From an uncultured Bacteroidales bacterium (GTDB lineage: Bacteria; Bacteroidota; Bacteroidia; Bacteroidales; WCHB1-69), in contig CAJODA010000013.1 of the NCBI GenBank assembly GCA_905233745.1, positions 1 through 39,447 on the forward strand: 39,447 nucleotides of DNA, in the 5' to 3' direction. The position numbers and the translations under genes are program-made. The notes beneath the pieces were generated by a model. That model was not told the origin of the DNA and ran no database searches. It saw only the letters and a program-made list of their open reading frames with translations. Below, one piece after another: positions 22,189 through 31,543 of the stretch (the first letter of the stretch is position 1; each line of letters begins with the position of its first letter).

Positions 22189-24354
22189 ATGGCAGCAATT
22201 AGCTCAATTCGTAAACACGGTGTGGCTCTGATGCTCATCATCGGCTTCGCATTACTCGCGTTTATTTTAGGCGACCTTTCGCAGGTTACGCGTACTTTCT
22301 CCAACAAAAACGTCATGACCAAGATTGACGGGAAGAACTTGGACAGAGTGTACAGTGAACAATATGAACAAAACACCGCGCTCATGCGCCTTCTCCAGAA
22401 TAAGTCCTCTTTTGACGAGAACGAGACCTATCAAATCCATGAGATGACCTGGAGACAGATGCTTCAGGATGCTGTAATGGACAAACAACTCAAGGCCCTC
22501 GGTCTGCAGTACACCGACGAGATGGTTGAGGATTTCAAAGCAGACATGATTGCCAGTTTGACAACCAACCAGCCCAACCAGTTCCTCGGCCAGTTCGCCA
22601 ACGCTTTGGCCCAACTGTATGGTCCGGAGAACACCATGGCCATTCTCTCCAACATCGAAGATTATGCCAACAACGATCAGGTGAGAGACATCTACAACGC
22701 CTACCAGGCCATCGTCCGTTTCGCCCTCTCCGCAGAGAAATCTTCCCATTACTCTGCTCTGGCTCAGAATACAATCTATTTCTCTGACGCTATGGCAAAA
22801 CAAATCTCCAAGGACAACCGTCAGGCTATGGTGTCCATGATGCCGGTTAATCCTCAAGCCGCTGCGTTCAATGCCATCACCCCTGCCGTGAGCGACAAGG
22901 AGATGAAGGATTTCTACAAAATTCACAAAGCCGACCTCTTCAAAGTTCATGAGAAGAGTCGTGATATCGATGTGGCTGTGTTCCCCATCAACCCGACCGC
23001 CGCTGACCTTAAGGCTATTGAAGACAGTGTGAATGCTGATTTCCAGAAATTTATGACATTCACCTCTCTCGCTGACTATAGTGCTGAGAAAGGCAATGGC
23101 TCCGTGGACAGCACCTACTACAAATCCGATGATATCAATATCGAGGCTTTGGACAGCCTTATTTTCAAATCTGCCGTGGGCAGTTACATCGCTCCTTTTA
23201 ACTATGAGAACCAAAGATGGTACTTTGGTAAGGTTTTCGGCGGTGCTTCACGTCCCGACTCAATCAACGTGGCTACCATCGAACTGCCCTTCAGGACCAG
23301 TGAAAATACTTCTGCCAAATATTCCAAATCTGAAGCTAAAAAACTCGCCGACAGTTTGAAGAATGTCATTGCAAGCAACCAGGCTTCCATCTTTGAACTT
23401 CAACCCAACTATCTGAATGGCCGTGAGCAGAGTGATACCACTTTCTGGTTGCCTGAGAGAGGTACCATTTCTGAAATCTATAACGGTTTGCTGGCTACTC
23501 CTCTGGGTGGTGTATATGTGTACAAAGCCGTCGGCGGCTATATCGTTTTCCAGGTTATCGGCCGTACCGCCCCGATTGAAAAGAGACAGTTCGTACTTTA
23601 TGACTATGACATTACCGCTTCTGAAGCTACCGTCAACAGCATCAAGTCCCAGGCTAACCAGTTCGCCGCTTCTGTCAGCAGTGCCGAAGAACTGACATCC
23701 GCCGCCGCTAAGAAAGGTATCCAGACCGTGCGTGGCCTCAATGTTCTCTCCATGGCATCCAATATCAGCCAACTCCCCAATTGCCGTGACATCGTCAGCT
23801 GGGCCTTCTCCGATGACGTTAAGAAAGACGACATCTCCGATGTGATCAATGTGGACAGAATGTTCTTCGCAGTGGCTGCCGTCCGTACCGTTCGCAACGA
23901 AGGCGTGCAGAAGTTCAAGGATGTGAAGAGCGAAATCGAGACGATGCTCATGGCTGAGAAGAAAGTGGATATGGTGGCTGACTATGTGAAGAACGCCATG
24001 TCAACGTCCGATATGAGCGCGCTTGCCCAGCAATATGGTACTCAGGTGATGGACAGTGTGGTGCTCTCCTTCACGGGTGACGCTTATCAGAACAGAGGTG
24101 TTGAAGGTCGCGCTATCGCTGGCATCTTCAATGCTACCAAGGGTAAACCCGTCACGTTGGCTGGCAAGAACATGGTATATGTGGTGAACGTTATGGATTT
24201 CCATCAGGTTGAAGCTTCCAAAGATATGATGCCTGAGAAATTCGCCCTCCGCAACATGCTTATGGGCCGTGAACGCAACGAGTCAACCGTTATCGAGTAT
24301 TTGGTGAATAACACCAAAGTCGTTGATAACCGCTACAAATTCTATCAGAAATAA
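22189..24354 (+). CDS. PpiD-like membrane-anchored periplasmic foldase (SurA N-terminal domain)
   Basis: A 721-residue protein with a single N-terminal membrane anchor (about residues 10-28, GVALMLIIGFALLAFILGDL) and a large periplasmic part, the layout of PpiD. Residues about 35-150 form a SurA_N-type helical chaperone region (VYSEQYEQNTALMRLLQN, TWRQMLQDAVMDKQLKALGL, YTDEMVEDFKADMIA). A parvulin-type PPIase domain is expected in the middle (about 330-450), but its usual motifs are weak here (GGVYVYKAVGGYIVFQVIG may be the last strands), so catalysis is doubtful. It likely helps fold exported and outer-membrane proteins at the inner membrane. It has its own promoter and a strong terminator. 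Confidence 0.88.
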   Translation: MAAISSIRKHGVALMLIIGFALLAFILGDLSQVTRTFSNKNVMTKIDGKNLDRVYSEQYEQNTALMRLLQNKSSFDENETYQIHEMTWRQMLQDAVMDKQLKALGLQYTDEMVEDFKADMIASLTTNQPNQFLGQFANALAQLYGPENTMAILSNIEDYANNDQVRDIYNAYQAIVRFALSAEKSSHYSALAQNTIYFSDAMAKQISKDNRQAMVSMMPVNPQAAAFNAITPAVSDKEMKDFYKIHKADLFKVHEKSRDIDVAVFPINPTAADLKAIEDSVNADFQKFMTFTSLADYSAEKGNGSVDSTYYKSDDINIEALDSLIFKSAVGSYIAPFNYENQRWYFGKVFGGASRPDSINVATIELPFRTSENTSAKYSKSEAKKLADSLKNVIASNQASIFELQPNYLNGREQSDTTFWLPERGTISEIYNGLLATPLGGVYVYKAVGGYIVFQVIGRTAPIEKRQFVLYDYDITASEATVNSIKSQANQFAASVSSAEELTSAAAKKGIQTVRGLNVLSMASNISQLPNCRDIVSWAFSDDVKKDDISDVINVDRMFFAVAAVRTVRNEGVQKFKDVKSEIETMLMAEKKVDMVADYVKNAMSTSDMSALAQQYGTQVMDSVVLSFTGDAYQNRGVEGRAIAGIFNATKGKPVTLAGKNMVYVVNVMDFHQVEASKDMMPEKFALRNMLMGRERNESTVIEYLVNNTKVVDNRYKFYQK

Positions 24355-24374
24355 GATTCATTGAATCCCCCTAT

Positions 24375-24417
24375 AACAGCATAGATTTAATGATTCAAAT
24401 CTATGCTGTTTTTTTTT
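24375..24417 (+). terminator. Intrinsic terminator after the PpiD-like gene
   Basis: AACAGCATAGATTT (24375-24388) pairs perfectly with AAATCTATGCTGTT (24397-24410), followed by a T run. Confidence 0.92.
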
Positions 24418-24520
24418 ACTATATATATATAATGTGAAACAAACTGGAATCCTATTTTTCTGGTTCTTCTTCTTGAATCTTTCCATATTGACATTGCCTC
24501 GGGCGTTTTAGTATTTTTTT

Positions 24521-24528
24521 TATCTTTG
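24521..24528 (+). promoter_or_regulatory. -7 promoter motif TATCTTTG for the beta-barrel/nhaD/ddh unit
   Basis: TATCTTTG followed by CAGG, 19 bases upstream of ATG 24547. A TTG at 24494-24496 is 24 bases upstream, a little far for a -33 box. Confidence 0.6.
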
Positions 24529-24546
24529 CAGGCTAATTGAAAAAAC

Positions 24547-25263
24547 ATGATTAAAAGAGTAATTGCATTGTCTCTCATCTGCTGTCTGTGTATGCAAACC
24601 ATTATGGCACAGACGGAGACAACTCCCTATACGGGCAAAGAGAAAACGGAGAAAGAGAGCAAACCGGTGGTTTTCCGCGACCGCCTGGTTATGGATATTT
24701 ATCACACATTCTGGATGGGCATGCCCACTGAAGTTTCGCATATGAAGTTTGATCCCGGTTTTACGGTTTCAGGCATCTGGGACTTCAAGATAAAAGAAAA
24801 GCCGATTGCAATCGGTTTGGGTGTTGGTATATCCTATTACACCCAATACAGCAATGCTTTGCTCCAGTATGAGGAGAGCTCAGACCTGATGCGATATTTT
24901 GTCTTGTCTGAGAATGTGAGTTACAAGCTGTTGAAGATGAATTATCTTAACGTGAATATTCCGGTTGAGTTCCGTTATCGTCACTCCAGTGGGTTCAAAT
25001 TTTCCATCGGTGCGCGTGCGGGGCTTATTTGTGAGGTCTCCCAAAAATACAAGGGACAGGATCCGCATAATCCGAGTGACACGGCCATGTACAAAAATCT
25101 TCACGTCATGAATAAGATGAAGTACAACATAGATGTTTACGCCCGTATCGGATGGAAATTCATTAACGCATATTACAGTTTCCAGCCCACGCCCCTGTTC
25201 ACTGTGGGCAAAGGCCCCAAAATTTGCCCCATGTCCGTCGGCATCTCCTTGAGCATATTCTAA
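24547..25263 (+). CDS. Outer-membrane beta-barrel protein (PorT-like superfamily)
   Basis: A 238-residue exported protein with a signal peptide ending MQTIMAQ before TETTP. The mature part is built of strand-like segments (KPIAIGLGVGISYYTQYSNA, LLKMNYLNVNIPVEFRYRH, GFKFSIGARAGLICEVSQK), and the last strand ends SVGISLSIF with C-terminal Phe, as in outer-membrane barrels. The pattern of a Leu-Asn-Val-Asn-Ile-Pro-Val-Glu strand followed by a Gly-rich strand is common in PorT-type barrels, but I cannot tie it to PorT itself. It is followed after 22 bases by nhaD. Confidence 0.8.
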   Translation: MIKRVIALSLICCLCMQTIMAQTETTPYTGKEKTEKESKPVVFRDRLVMDIYHTFWMGMPTEVSHMKFDPGFTVSGIWDFKIKEKPIAIGLGVGISYYTQYSNALLQYEESSDLMRYFVLSENVSYKLLKMNYLNVNIPVEFRYRHSSGFKFSIGARAGLICEVSQKYKGQDPHNPSDTAMYKNLHVMNKMKYNIDVYARIGWKFINAYYSFQPTPLFTVGKGPKICPMSVGISLSIF

Positions 25264-25285
25264 TCTTTTAATCAAATATTTCTCT

Positions 25286-26650
25286 ATGGCAACTTTCTAC
25301 CTTATGATTATCCTGTTCGTGGTGGGGTATGCATGCATTGCGCTGGAACATCCGATCAAGATTAACAAAACAGCTACAGCCCTGATGCTGGGCGTTTTGA
25401 TATGGCTCTGCTATATCCTTACCGGCCCCTCGATTTTCGATATCACAGGTTTCAGGGCAGGCTATGAGCATTACTTGGCTATACACCCTGGTGCCACTTT
25501 TGTGGATTTTATCACCAAAAACGAGCTCATTGACCATCTGGGTGACATTTCAGAGATCCTGTTCTACCTGATGGGCGCCATGACCGTGGTGGAACTGATC
25601 GACTCCCACGGTGGCTTTAACATTATAACAGACCGCATCACCACTCGCAATAAGGTGAAACTGCTGTGGATTTTGTCTTTCGTCACCTTCTTCCTGTCAG
25701 CTGTGCTGGACAACCTGACCACCGCTATCGTGATGGTGGCCCTGTTGCGCAAGCTTTTGGCTGACAAGAAAGACCGCTGGTTCTTTGGCGGTATGGTGAT
25801 TCTGGCGGCCAATGCCGGTGGCGCATGGTCCCCGATCGGCGACGTGACTACAATCATGCTCTGGATTGCCGGCAAGATTTCCTCGGGCACCGTCATCGTC
25901 CAATGTATCGTCCCCAGTCTCATCTCCATGATTATCCCGCTTATCGTGGTCTCCTTTATGGAGAAGGGCGAACTCCCGGAAATGCCGAAGAACGCAGATG
26001 ATCTGGTACAGGCTAGAATCCCGATTTGGCGCCGTAACCTCATCTTTATCCTGGGTATTTGCGCCCTCATCTTCGTTCCTATCTTCAAGACACTTACTCA
26101 TTTGAAACCCTATATGGGTATCATGCTCGGTCTTTCCGTACTTTGGATTACAACGGAGATTCTCAATAGAAAAAGTGAGAACATCAACGACAAGCTGGCC
26201 ATCACCAACGTGCTTACCAGAATCGACCTGCCCAGTATCCTGTTCTTCCTCGGTATCTTGCTCGCGGTGGCAGGGTTGCAGAGTGCGGGACACCTCTCCA
26301 TGCTGGCCGGCGGGATGGATCATGTTTTCAACGGCAACTATTACATCATAGATGTAGTGATCGGTATGTTGTCCTCCATTGTGGATAATGTGCCATTGGT
26401 GGCTGGTGCCATGGGTATGTACGCCTTCCCGATTGATGATCCGTTCTGGATTTTCCTGACTTACTGTGCCGGTACCGGCGGTAGTCTGCTCATTATCGGT
26501 TCCGCTGCCGGCGTGGCTGTGATGGGTATGGAGAAGATAGACTTTATCTGGTATCTCAAGCATATCACCCCGTATGCTTTGTTGGGTTATCTGGCTGGCG
26601 CCGGTGTGTATGTGCTGATGGAGTTGTTTGTCTTTATTCCCGCCGTATAA
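25286..26650 (+). CDS. nhaD: Na+/H+ antiporter, NhaD type
   Basis: A 454-residue inner-membrane antiporter with about 11-13 hydrophobic segments, of the ion transporter superfamily. Typical segments: IALEHPIKINKTATALMLGV, the ILFYLMGAMTVVELIDSHGG stretch, the conserved SAVLDNLTTAIVMVALLRKL, NAGGAWSPIGDVTTIMLW, SIVDNVPLVAGAMGMY and GTGGSLLIIGSAAGVAVMGM. It exports Na+ (or Li+) in exchange for protons. It lies 22 bases after the beta-barrel gene and 5 bases before ddh, so it is almost certainly co-transcribed with ddh. Confidence 0.95.
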   Translation: MATFYLMIILFVVGYACIALEHPIKINKTATALMLGVLIWLCYILTGPSIFDITGFRAGYEHYLAIHPGATFVDFITKNELIDHLGDISEILFYLMGAMTVVELIDSHGGFNIITDRITTRNKVKLLWILSFVTFFLSAVLDNLTTAIVMVALLRKLLADKKDRWFFGGMVILAANAGGAWSPIGDVTTIMLWIAGKISSGTVIVQCIVPSLISMIIPLIVVSFMEKGELPEMPKNADDLVQARIPIWRRNLIFILGICALIFVPIFKTLTHLKPYMGIMLGLSVLWITTEILNRKSENINDKLAITNVLTRIDLPSILFFLGILLAVAGLQSAGHLSMLAGGMDHVFNGNYYIIDVVIGMLSSIVDNVPLVAGAMGMYAFPIDDPFWIFLTYCAGTGGSLLIIGSAAGVAVMGMEKIDFIWYLKHITPYALLGYLAGAGVYVLMELFVFIPAV

Positions 26651-26655
26651 AACTT

Positions 26656-27522
26656 ATGGATATGAAAACGCGAATCGCCATCTTAGGATATGGCAACATA
26701 GGAAAGGCAGTCGAGCAGGCTGCGCTGGCTTCCGAGGATATGGAGTTGGCCGGCATCTTCCATCATAACGATAACCCTGACACCATCGATGCGGATGTGG
26801 TGGCGCTTTGCACCCCCACGCGCGAGGTGCCCGCCTTTGCCGAACAGTTGCTCCAGCGCGGTATTGCCACTGTGGACAGTTTTGACATACATGGTCAGAT
26901 TTATGACTTGAGGAAACAGCTTGCCCCCATTGCGCGCGAGAACCGGACGGTATGCGTGATAGCTGCCGGCTGGGACCCGGGTTCCGACTCCGTGGTGCGT
27001 GCCTTGCTGCAGGCCATCGCCCCCAAAGGCATTACTTATACCAACTTCGGTCCGGGACGCAGCATGGGCCACACCGTGGCCGCCAAGGCCATCACCGGTG
27101 TGAAAGACGCCCTCTCCATGACTATCCCCTTGGGCACCGGCATTCATCGCCGCATGGTCTACGTGGAGCTGGAGGCAGGCGCTGACTTTGCCACTGTTGA
27201 AAAACTGCTGCTGAAGGACGACTACTTTGCCCATGATGAAACCCACGTGATACAGGTGTCCTCAATCGACGAGTTGAACAATGTGGCGCATGGCGTAAAC
27301 CTGGTGCGCTCCGGCGTGAGCGGTGAAACACACAACCAGCGCTTTGAGTTCAATATGGCCATCAATAACCCTGCCCTTACGGGACAGGTGCTCGTGGCGT
27401 GCGCCCGTGCTGCCATGCGCATGCGTGCAGAGGAGCACTACGGCACTTTTACGATGATTGAGATTCCGCCCATCTACCTGTTGCCAGGTAGCGAGGAACA
27501 ACTCATACGCAGCCTTGTGTGA
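26656..27522 (+). CDS. ddh: meso-Diaminopimelate D-dehydrogenase
   Basis: A 288-residue NADPH-dependent enzyme that makes meso-diaminopimelate from L-2-amino-6-oxopimelate (tetrahydrodipicolinate) and ammonia in one step, feeding lysine and peptidoglycan synthesis. The NADP site is ILGYGNIGKAVEQA. Substrate-binding segments are TVDSFDIHGQIYDL, AAGWDPGSDSVVRALLQAIA, TNFGPGRSMGHTVAAK and ALSMTIPLGTGIHRRMVYVE. The end is IPPIYLLPGSEEQLIRSLV. ATG 26656 or the in-frame ATG 26662 (MKTRIA) could be the start. It is 5 bases after nhaD and is closed by a large hairpin. Confidence 0.95.
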   Translation: MDMKTRIAILGYGNIGKAVEQAALASEDMELAGIFHHNDNPDTIDADVVALCTPTREVPAFAEQLLQRGIATVDSFDIHGQIYDLRKQLAPIARENRTVCVIAAGWDPGSDSVVRALLQAIAPKGITYTNFGPGRSMGHTVAAKAITGVKDALSMTIPLGTGIHRRMVYVELEAGADFATVEKLLLKDDYFAHDETHVIQVSSIDELNNVAHGVNLVRSGVSGETHNQRFEFNMAINNPALTGQVLVACARAAMRMRAEEHYGTFTMIEIPPIYLLPGSEEQLIRSLV

Positions 27523-27569
27523 TTTTTCAAAATACAAACTACGTCGTTAAAACGGCGTGGCTTTTGGAT

Positions 27570-27607
27570 ATCAGCCGGAAATGGAGGTGAACTCCTTTCC
27601 GGCTGAT
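27570..27607 (+). terminator. Bidirectional terminator between ddh and the convergent 27609 gene
   Basis: ATCAGCCGGAAA (27570-27581) pairs with TTTCCGGCTGAT (27596-27607), with an inner GGAG/CTCC stem and loop GTGAA. It stands two bases from the stop of the minus-strand gene. Confidence 0.85.
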
Positions 27608-27608
27608 T

Positions 27609-29141
27609 CTATTTTAAGCTGAATTTGTTGATGTTCAATCCGTTCTTGTTGATTCCGGAAACATAGATGTTCTCATTGTCGGAAAACTCGATAGCACGCA
27701 TCACTTGGTCTCCGTTGGGTAGCACCTGCTGGGTGACTTCCTGGTCCGGTGCAAGCCTCATAAGCACACATTTGGCTTCAGTGTTCATTTTCAGACCACC
27801 CATGTTGCACACCGCTCCGCTTCCGGGATAGGGTACGTTTTTGGGGTTGTCATTAAAAAGGAAGTACATGTCGTTGCCATTTGCGATGGCAGAGTAGGAT
27901 ATGTTGTTGAGAAGCCAGTCATCGGGGATGAAGGCGCCGCCGCCGATTTGCTGCTTGTCAATCATGGAGAAGTCTGTGGTCCCGTCAGTGCGAAGGGTGG
28001 CCGCCAGAATGTTCTTGGTCAGAAGCTGATACGTGGTGCTGTTGGTGTTCATGTCGCGGATGGCTTTCACAAACTGGTGTTCGCCGCAAAGCACAATGGA
28101 TCCGTTCTCCAACTCAAACAGCTTGAGGGCGTCGATGGAATACTGTTGGTTGCCGAGCACCCATGCCAGGCGCGCAGGCGCTTTCTTTTGCGCGTAGTTG
28201 CTGCTGAAATCGAAACTGTTGCCGGAAGAGAAATTCTCTTGTTTGGTGTCGAAGGTGTAGAAGAAGTAGCCGTTCGACTGGGTCATGATGTCCTCGTAGG
28301 TGTCGGTGAAAAAGCCACCAATAGCCAGATTGCCGTCCGAAAGCACTTTGGCGATGAAGTTCTGGGGTTTGCCGAAGGCAAGGTCGGCGGAATAGGTCTG
28401 CGATCCGTCGCCATTGGTCTTGATAATCAGGAACTGCACATCAGACACTTTCTTGCCCCTCACATTGCAGGTGTAAGCCGGAATGTAGAGGTCTCCATTG
28501 TTGTCCACGGTGATGTCACCCAGTGAAAAGGCCTCGCCGCTGAATTTCGGGGTCACGGCTCCGCTCCATACAAATTCGCCTTGGCTGTTCACCACCACGG
28601 CGAACAGGTTTTCAAGCTGGCTGTTTTTGCCTGTAACGGTGACCAGGGAGGCCAGCATCTTGCCGTCGGGCGAGGTGGCGGTCTTGAATTCCGGCCAGAA
28701 GCGCGGGTTTGCAGTGGTGCTCACGGAGTTGATGTCCGTAACGGAAACTTCACTCTCGCTCTTGTCGAGCGTTCCGATGGAAAAATTCACCACATCCCCT
28801 TTCTTGTTCAGACTTTGGTAGAGGGCGACAATCTGGTCGTCGGTGTTCAGCGCCCCCAGGAAGGTATGCATTCCCGAAACGGTGACTGCCATGTCTTTGA
28901 CAGTAAGATTGTCTTTTTCTATGGTGTAGATGTGGTCGGTGTAGCTTTTGGGCTTGCCTATCGAATTCGGGCGGGCGTTGGCGAAGTAGTAGTAGTTGTC
29001 GTTATCTTGCGCGATAGGAATCCCGTTGATAGAGTTGCGCATCAGCCACGTGTTTTGCGGTGATTTCAGCAGGAATTTCTGTTGTGCGAACGCAGACAGG
29101 GTGATGAAAATTCCGATGCAAAGAAGAAATGTCTTTTTCAT
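27609..29141 (-). CDS. Secreted protein of unknown function (repetitive beta structure)
   Basis: A 510-residue exported protein that I do not recognise. The signal peptide is KK-led and ends AFAQ before QKFLLKSP. The rest is beta-rich, with recurrent blade-like segments ending in a turn: NDNYYYFANARPNSIGKP, ATSPDGKMLASLVTVTG, LGDITVDNNGDLYIPAYTCN, VLSDGNLAIGGFFTDTY and NENIYVSGINKNGLNINKFS. Such (S/N)xDGxL-type repeats suggest a beta-propeller. No C-terminal T9SS signal is obvious. It has its own promoter upstream and shares a bidirectional terminator with ddh. Confidence 0.8.
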   Translation of the reverse strand: MKKTFLLCIGIFITLSAFAQQKFLLKSPQNTWLMRNSINGIPIAQDNDNYYYFANARPNSIGKPKSYTDHIYTIEKDNLTVKDMAVTVSGMHTFLGALNTDDQIVALYQSLNKKGDVVNFSIGTLDKSESEVSVTDINSVSTTANPRFWPEFKTATSPDGKMLASLVTVTGKNSQLENLFAVVVNSQGEFVWSGAVTPKFSGEAFSLGDITVDNNGDLYIPAYTCNVRGKKVSDVQFLIIKTNGDGSQTYSADLAFGKPQNFIAKVLSDGNLAIGGFFTDTYEDIMTQSNGYFFYTFDTKQENFSSGNSFDFSSNYAQKKAPARLAWVLGNQQYSIDALKLFELENGSIVLCGEHQFVKAIRDMNTNSTTYQLLTKNILAATLRTDGTTDFSMIDKQQIGGGAFIPDDWLLNNISYSAIANGNDMYFLFNDNPKNVPYPGSGAVCNMGGLKMNTEAKCVLMRLAPDQEVTQQVLPNGDQVMRAIEFSDNENIYVSGINKNGLNINKFSLK

Positions 29142-29171
29142 GATGTTTTGCTTTTAAGTGAATAATGAGCG

Positions 29172-29179
29172 CAAAGATA
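29172..29179 (-). promoter_or_regulatory. -7 promoter motif TATCTTTG for the 27609-29141 gene
   Basis: CAAAGATA on the + strand, 30 bases upstream of the start at 29141. Confidence 0.6.
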
Positions 29180-29203
29180 GTGTTTTTTTTGAATGGTGAA
29201 AAA

Positions 29204-29228
29204 AAAAACGGGGCGCAGCCCCGTTTTT
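29204..29228 (-). terminator. Intrinsic terminator after rocD
   Basis: AAAAACGGGGC (29204-29214), loop GCA, GCCCCGTTTTT (29218-29228), perfect 11-base stem with T tracts on either strand. Confidence 0.92.
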
Positions 29229-29254
29229 CTTCTTTGTTATGTAGAATAAGAATG

Positions 29255-30481
29255 CTATTCGAATGAGAGGATAGCCTCTTTGATTTTGGCGATGGCCTCG
29301 CGGAGCTCTTCCTCGGTGATGACCAATGGGGGAGCGAAGCGGATGATGTGCTGGTGGGTCGGTTTGGCGAGCACGCCCAGTTCTTTCATCTTCACGCACA
29401 CATCCCAAGCCTCTTTGCCGTTGGTGGGTTGGATGATGATGGCGTTCAGCAGGCCCTTGCCGCGCACTTGTTTGATGAGCGGGCTGTTCACCTTGTTCAT
29501 CTCGTCGCGGAAGATCTTGCCAAGGTATTCGGCACGTTCGGCGAGTTTTTCCTCTTTTACCACTTCGAGGGCTGCGATACCCACGCGGCAAGCGATAGGG
29601 TTGCCGCCGAAGGTGGAGCCGTGCTCACCCGGCTTGATGTTGAGCATGATGTCGTCATCAGCCAGAACGGCAGACACCGGCATGGTGCCACCAGAGAGGG
29701 CCTTGCCCAGGATCAGGATGTCAGGACGAACGCCTTCGTGATCGCAGGCCAGCATCTTACCTGTACGGGCGATACCGGTTTGCACTTCATCAGCCATGAA
29801 CAGCACGTTGTGCTGCTTGCAGAGGTCGTAGCACTTTTTCAGGTATCCCTCGTCCGGTACGTAAACACCAGCCTCACCTTGGATGGGTTCTACGAGGAAA
29901 CCGCAAACCATGGGATCTTCCAGGGCTTTTGCCAGGGCGTCAACATCGTTGTACGGGATTTTGATGAAACCCGGGGTGAACGGGCCGAATCCTGCGTAAG
30001 CGTCAGGGTCGATGGAAAGGGAGATGATGGTGATGGTACGTCCGTGGAAGTTGCCTTCGCAAACGATGATCTTGGCCTGGTTCTCAGGAAGTCCCTTCTT
30101 GTCATAACCCCAGCGGCGGGCGAGCTTCAAGGCGGTCTCGTCAGCTTCCGCACCGGAGTTCATCGGCAGAACCTTGTCATAACCGAAAGTTTCCGTGACA
30201 TATTTCTCGAACGGTCCGAGGCAGTCGTTGTAGAAAGCGCGGGAGGTGAGGCATACTTTTTGAGCCTGGTCCATCATGGCACCCACGATCTTCGGGTGGC
30301 AGTGACCCTGGTTCACAGCGGAGTATGCCGAGAGAAAATCGAAATATTTTTTACCCTCAACGTCCCATACGAATGGGCCCTGGCCACGGGAAATGACCAC
30401 GTCTAACGGGTGATAGTTGTGAGCGCCATACCTGGCCTCCATGTCGATAGCCTGCTGGCTGGAAGTAATTTTTTCTACCAT
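29255..30481 (-). CDS. rocD: Ornithine aminotransferase
   Basis: A 408-residue class III PLP aminotransferase that converts ornithine and 2-oxoglutarate to glutamate semialdehyde and glutamate. The PLP lysine is K260 in [10 protein letters not shown]. Other marks are [20 protein letters not shown], the [20 protein letters not shown] phosphate loop, [33 protein letters not shown] and [15 protein letters not shown] with the cofactor Asp. [15 protein letters not shown] follows. The whole length agrees with RocD; acetylornithine aminotransferase is less likely given the [13 protein letters not shown] signature. It is monocistronic, between its own promoter and a perfect terminator. Confidence 0.96.
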   Translation of the reverse strand: MVEKITSSQQAIDMEARYGAHNYHPLDVVISRGQGPFVWDVEGKKYFDFLSAYSAVNQGHCHPKIVGAMMDQAQKVCLTSRAFYNDCLGPFEKYVTETFGYDKVLPMNSGAEADETALKLARRWGYDKKGLPENQAKIIVCEGNFHGRTITIISLSIDPDAYAGFGPFTPGFIKIPYNDVDALAKALEDPMVCGFLVEPIQGEAGVYVPDEGYLKKCYDLCKQHNVLFMADEVQTGIARTGKMLACDHEGVRPDILILGKALSGGTMPVSAVLADDDIMLNIKPGEHGSTFGGNPIACRVGIAALEVVKEEKLAERAEYLGKIFRDEMNKVNSPLIKQVRGKGLLNAIIIQPTNGKEAWDVCVKMKELGVLAKPTHQHIIRFAPPLVITEEELREAIAKIKEAILSFE

Positions 30482-30538
30482 AGGAGTGTTGTTTTAAAGA
30501 ATATTATTATTGTTGATTGTATCTGATATAAGCGGGTG

Positions 30539-30546
30539 CAAATATA
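30539..30546 (-). promoter_or_regulatory. -7 promoter motif TATATTTG for rocD
   Basis: CAAATATA on the + strand, 57 bases upstream of ATG 30481. Confidence 0.55.
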
Positions 30547-30597
30547 GAAAAAATTCACAAATGAAATTCATGTCCGAAAGCCATACTGATTTTTTTG

Positions 30598-30605
30598 TAT
30601 CTTTG
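30598..30605 (+). promoter_or_regulatory. -7 promoter motif TATCTTTG for the lipoprotein-psd-glycosyltransferase unit
   Basis: TATCTTTG followed by CCCGC, 25 bases upstream of ATG 30631; it excludes the longer in-frame start at 30595. Confidence 0.65.
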
Positions 30606-30630
30606 CCCGCTTATTAAAAAACATGCTATT

Positions 30631-31533
30631 ATGAAAAAATATGCCTTCTTACTTGCTTTGGCCGCAGTGCTTGCGGTTTCTTTCTCGTCTTGCAAGCCTG
30701 ACGATGAAATCTACAACCCCAAATGCAAGATCAGCAAAATTTGGTACTATAGCAACAGCGATTGGGACCATCCCGATGTGACGTTCCTGTATGGCAAAGG
30801 TGGTGTCCTCGACAGCATCCGCCTCGATTCCACGGCATCGTTCGTCTTCGGGTACAATAAGGACAAAACCGTCTCGAATATTGTGAATGCACAACCCGAT
30901 TATACGGAGGTGATTGAGATTACCTACACCGACCGCCTGGTGGATAAGATGGTATACAAGGTCGATGATGTCGTACGTAAGGAAATCACCTTCACACGCG
31001 ATGAGGAGACCACTCGTATTACCAAAATCGAAGAGGTGTACGACAAGGAATTCTATGAGAGTTTCATGTACCAGAAAAAGAGCAAACTCTATAACACCTT
31101 CCTCGGAGATGCCGATGCTGCGCACGAGTGGATTCAACGTGTGCCCACGAAGGACTTGATGGTGCACTGTACCAAGATAGTCACTTACGATCCGGGTGAG
31201 AAGAAGAAATATGAGAACATTTCCAAAATTGAAGAGTTCTATCCCAATCTCAATCAGGAGATTATCCATACCTATACGTATGATATGGAGACTTACAACC
31301 CCTACTACGGCTTGCAGTATGCATACGCCGACATGTCCGGTTATTATGTGAACAATGTTTTGAAAGAGCAGCAGACGGTCAAGACCAACGGCGTCCAGAC
31401 CAAATACGTGGAGTACACTTATGACTATTCCGGAGAGAATTTCATCAACAAAAAGAAATATCCGCGCCAGTTTACAAGAACCTCCAGCGAAAACAATATC
31501 CCTAGAAATATCTATATTCTTTACGTCAAGTAA
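30631..31533 (+). CDS. Putative lipoprotein (DUF4595-like beta-repeat protein)
   Basis: A 300-residue protein with signal peptide II, lipobox SFSSC and lipidated Cys at residue 21. The mature chain consists of repeated two-strand units with alternating charged and hydrophobic residues (DSIRLDSTASFVFGYNKD, VIEITYTDRLVDKMVYKVDD, KEITFTRDEETTRITKIEEV, KYVEYTYDYSGENFINKK), like the YD-repeat/DUF4595-type sheets of Bacteroidota surface lipoproteins. Role unknown. It is 10 bases upstream of psd and likely shares its promoter at 30598. Confidence 0.82.
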   Translation: MKKYAFLLALAAVLAVSFSSCKPDDEIYNPKCKISKIWYYSNSDWDHPDVTFLYGKGGVLDSIRLDSTASFVFGYNKDKTVSNIVNAQPDYTEVIEITYTDRLVDKMVYKVDDVVRKEITFTRDEETTRITKIEEVYDKEFYESFMYQKKSKLYNTFLGDADAAHEWIQRVPTKDLMVHCTKIVTYDPGEKKKYENISKIEEFYPNLNQEIIHTYTYDMETYNPYYGLQYAYADMSGYYVNNVLKEQQTVKTNGVQTKYVEYTYDYSGENFINKKKYPRQFTRTSSENNIPRNIYILYVK

Positions 31534-31543
31534 ATCCTAATCA

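Noticed and set aside
29348-30406. 352-codon + strand frame
   Set aside because: Antisense to rocD.
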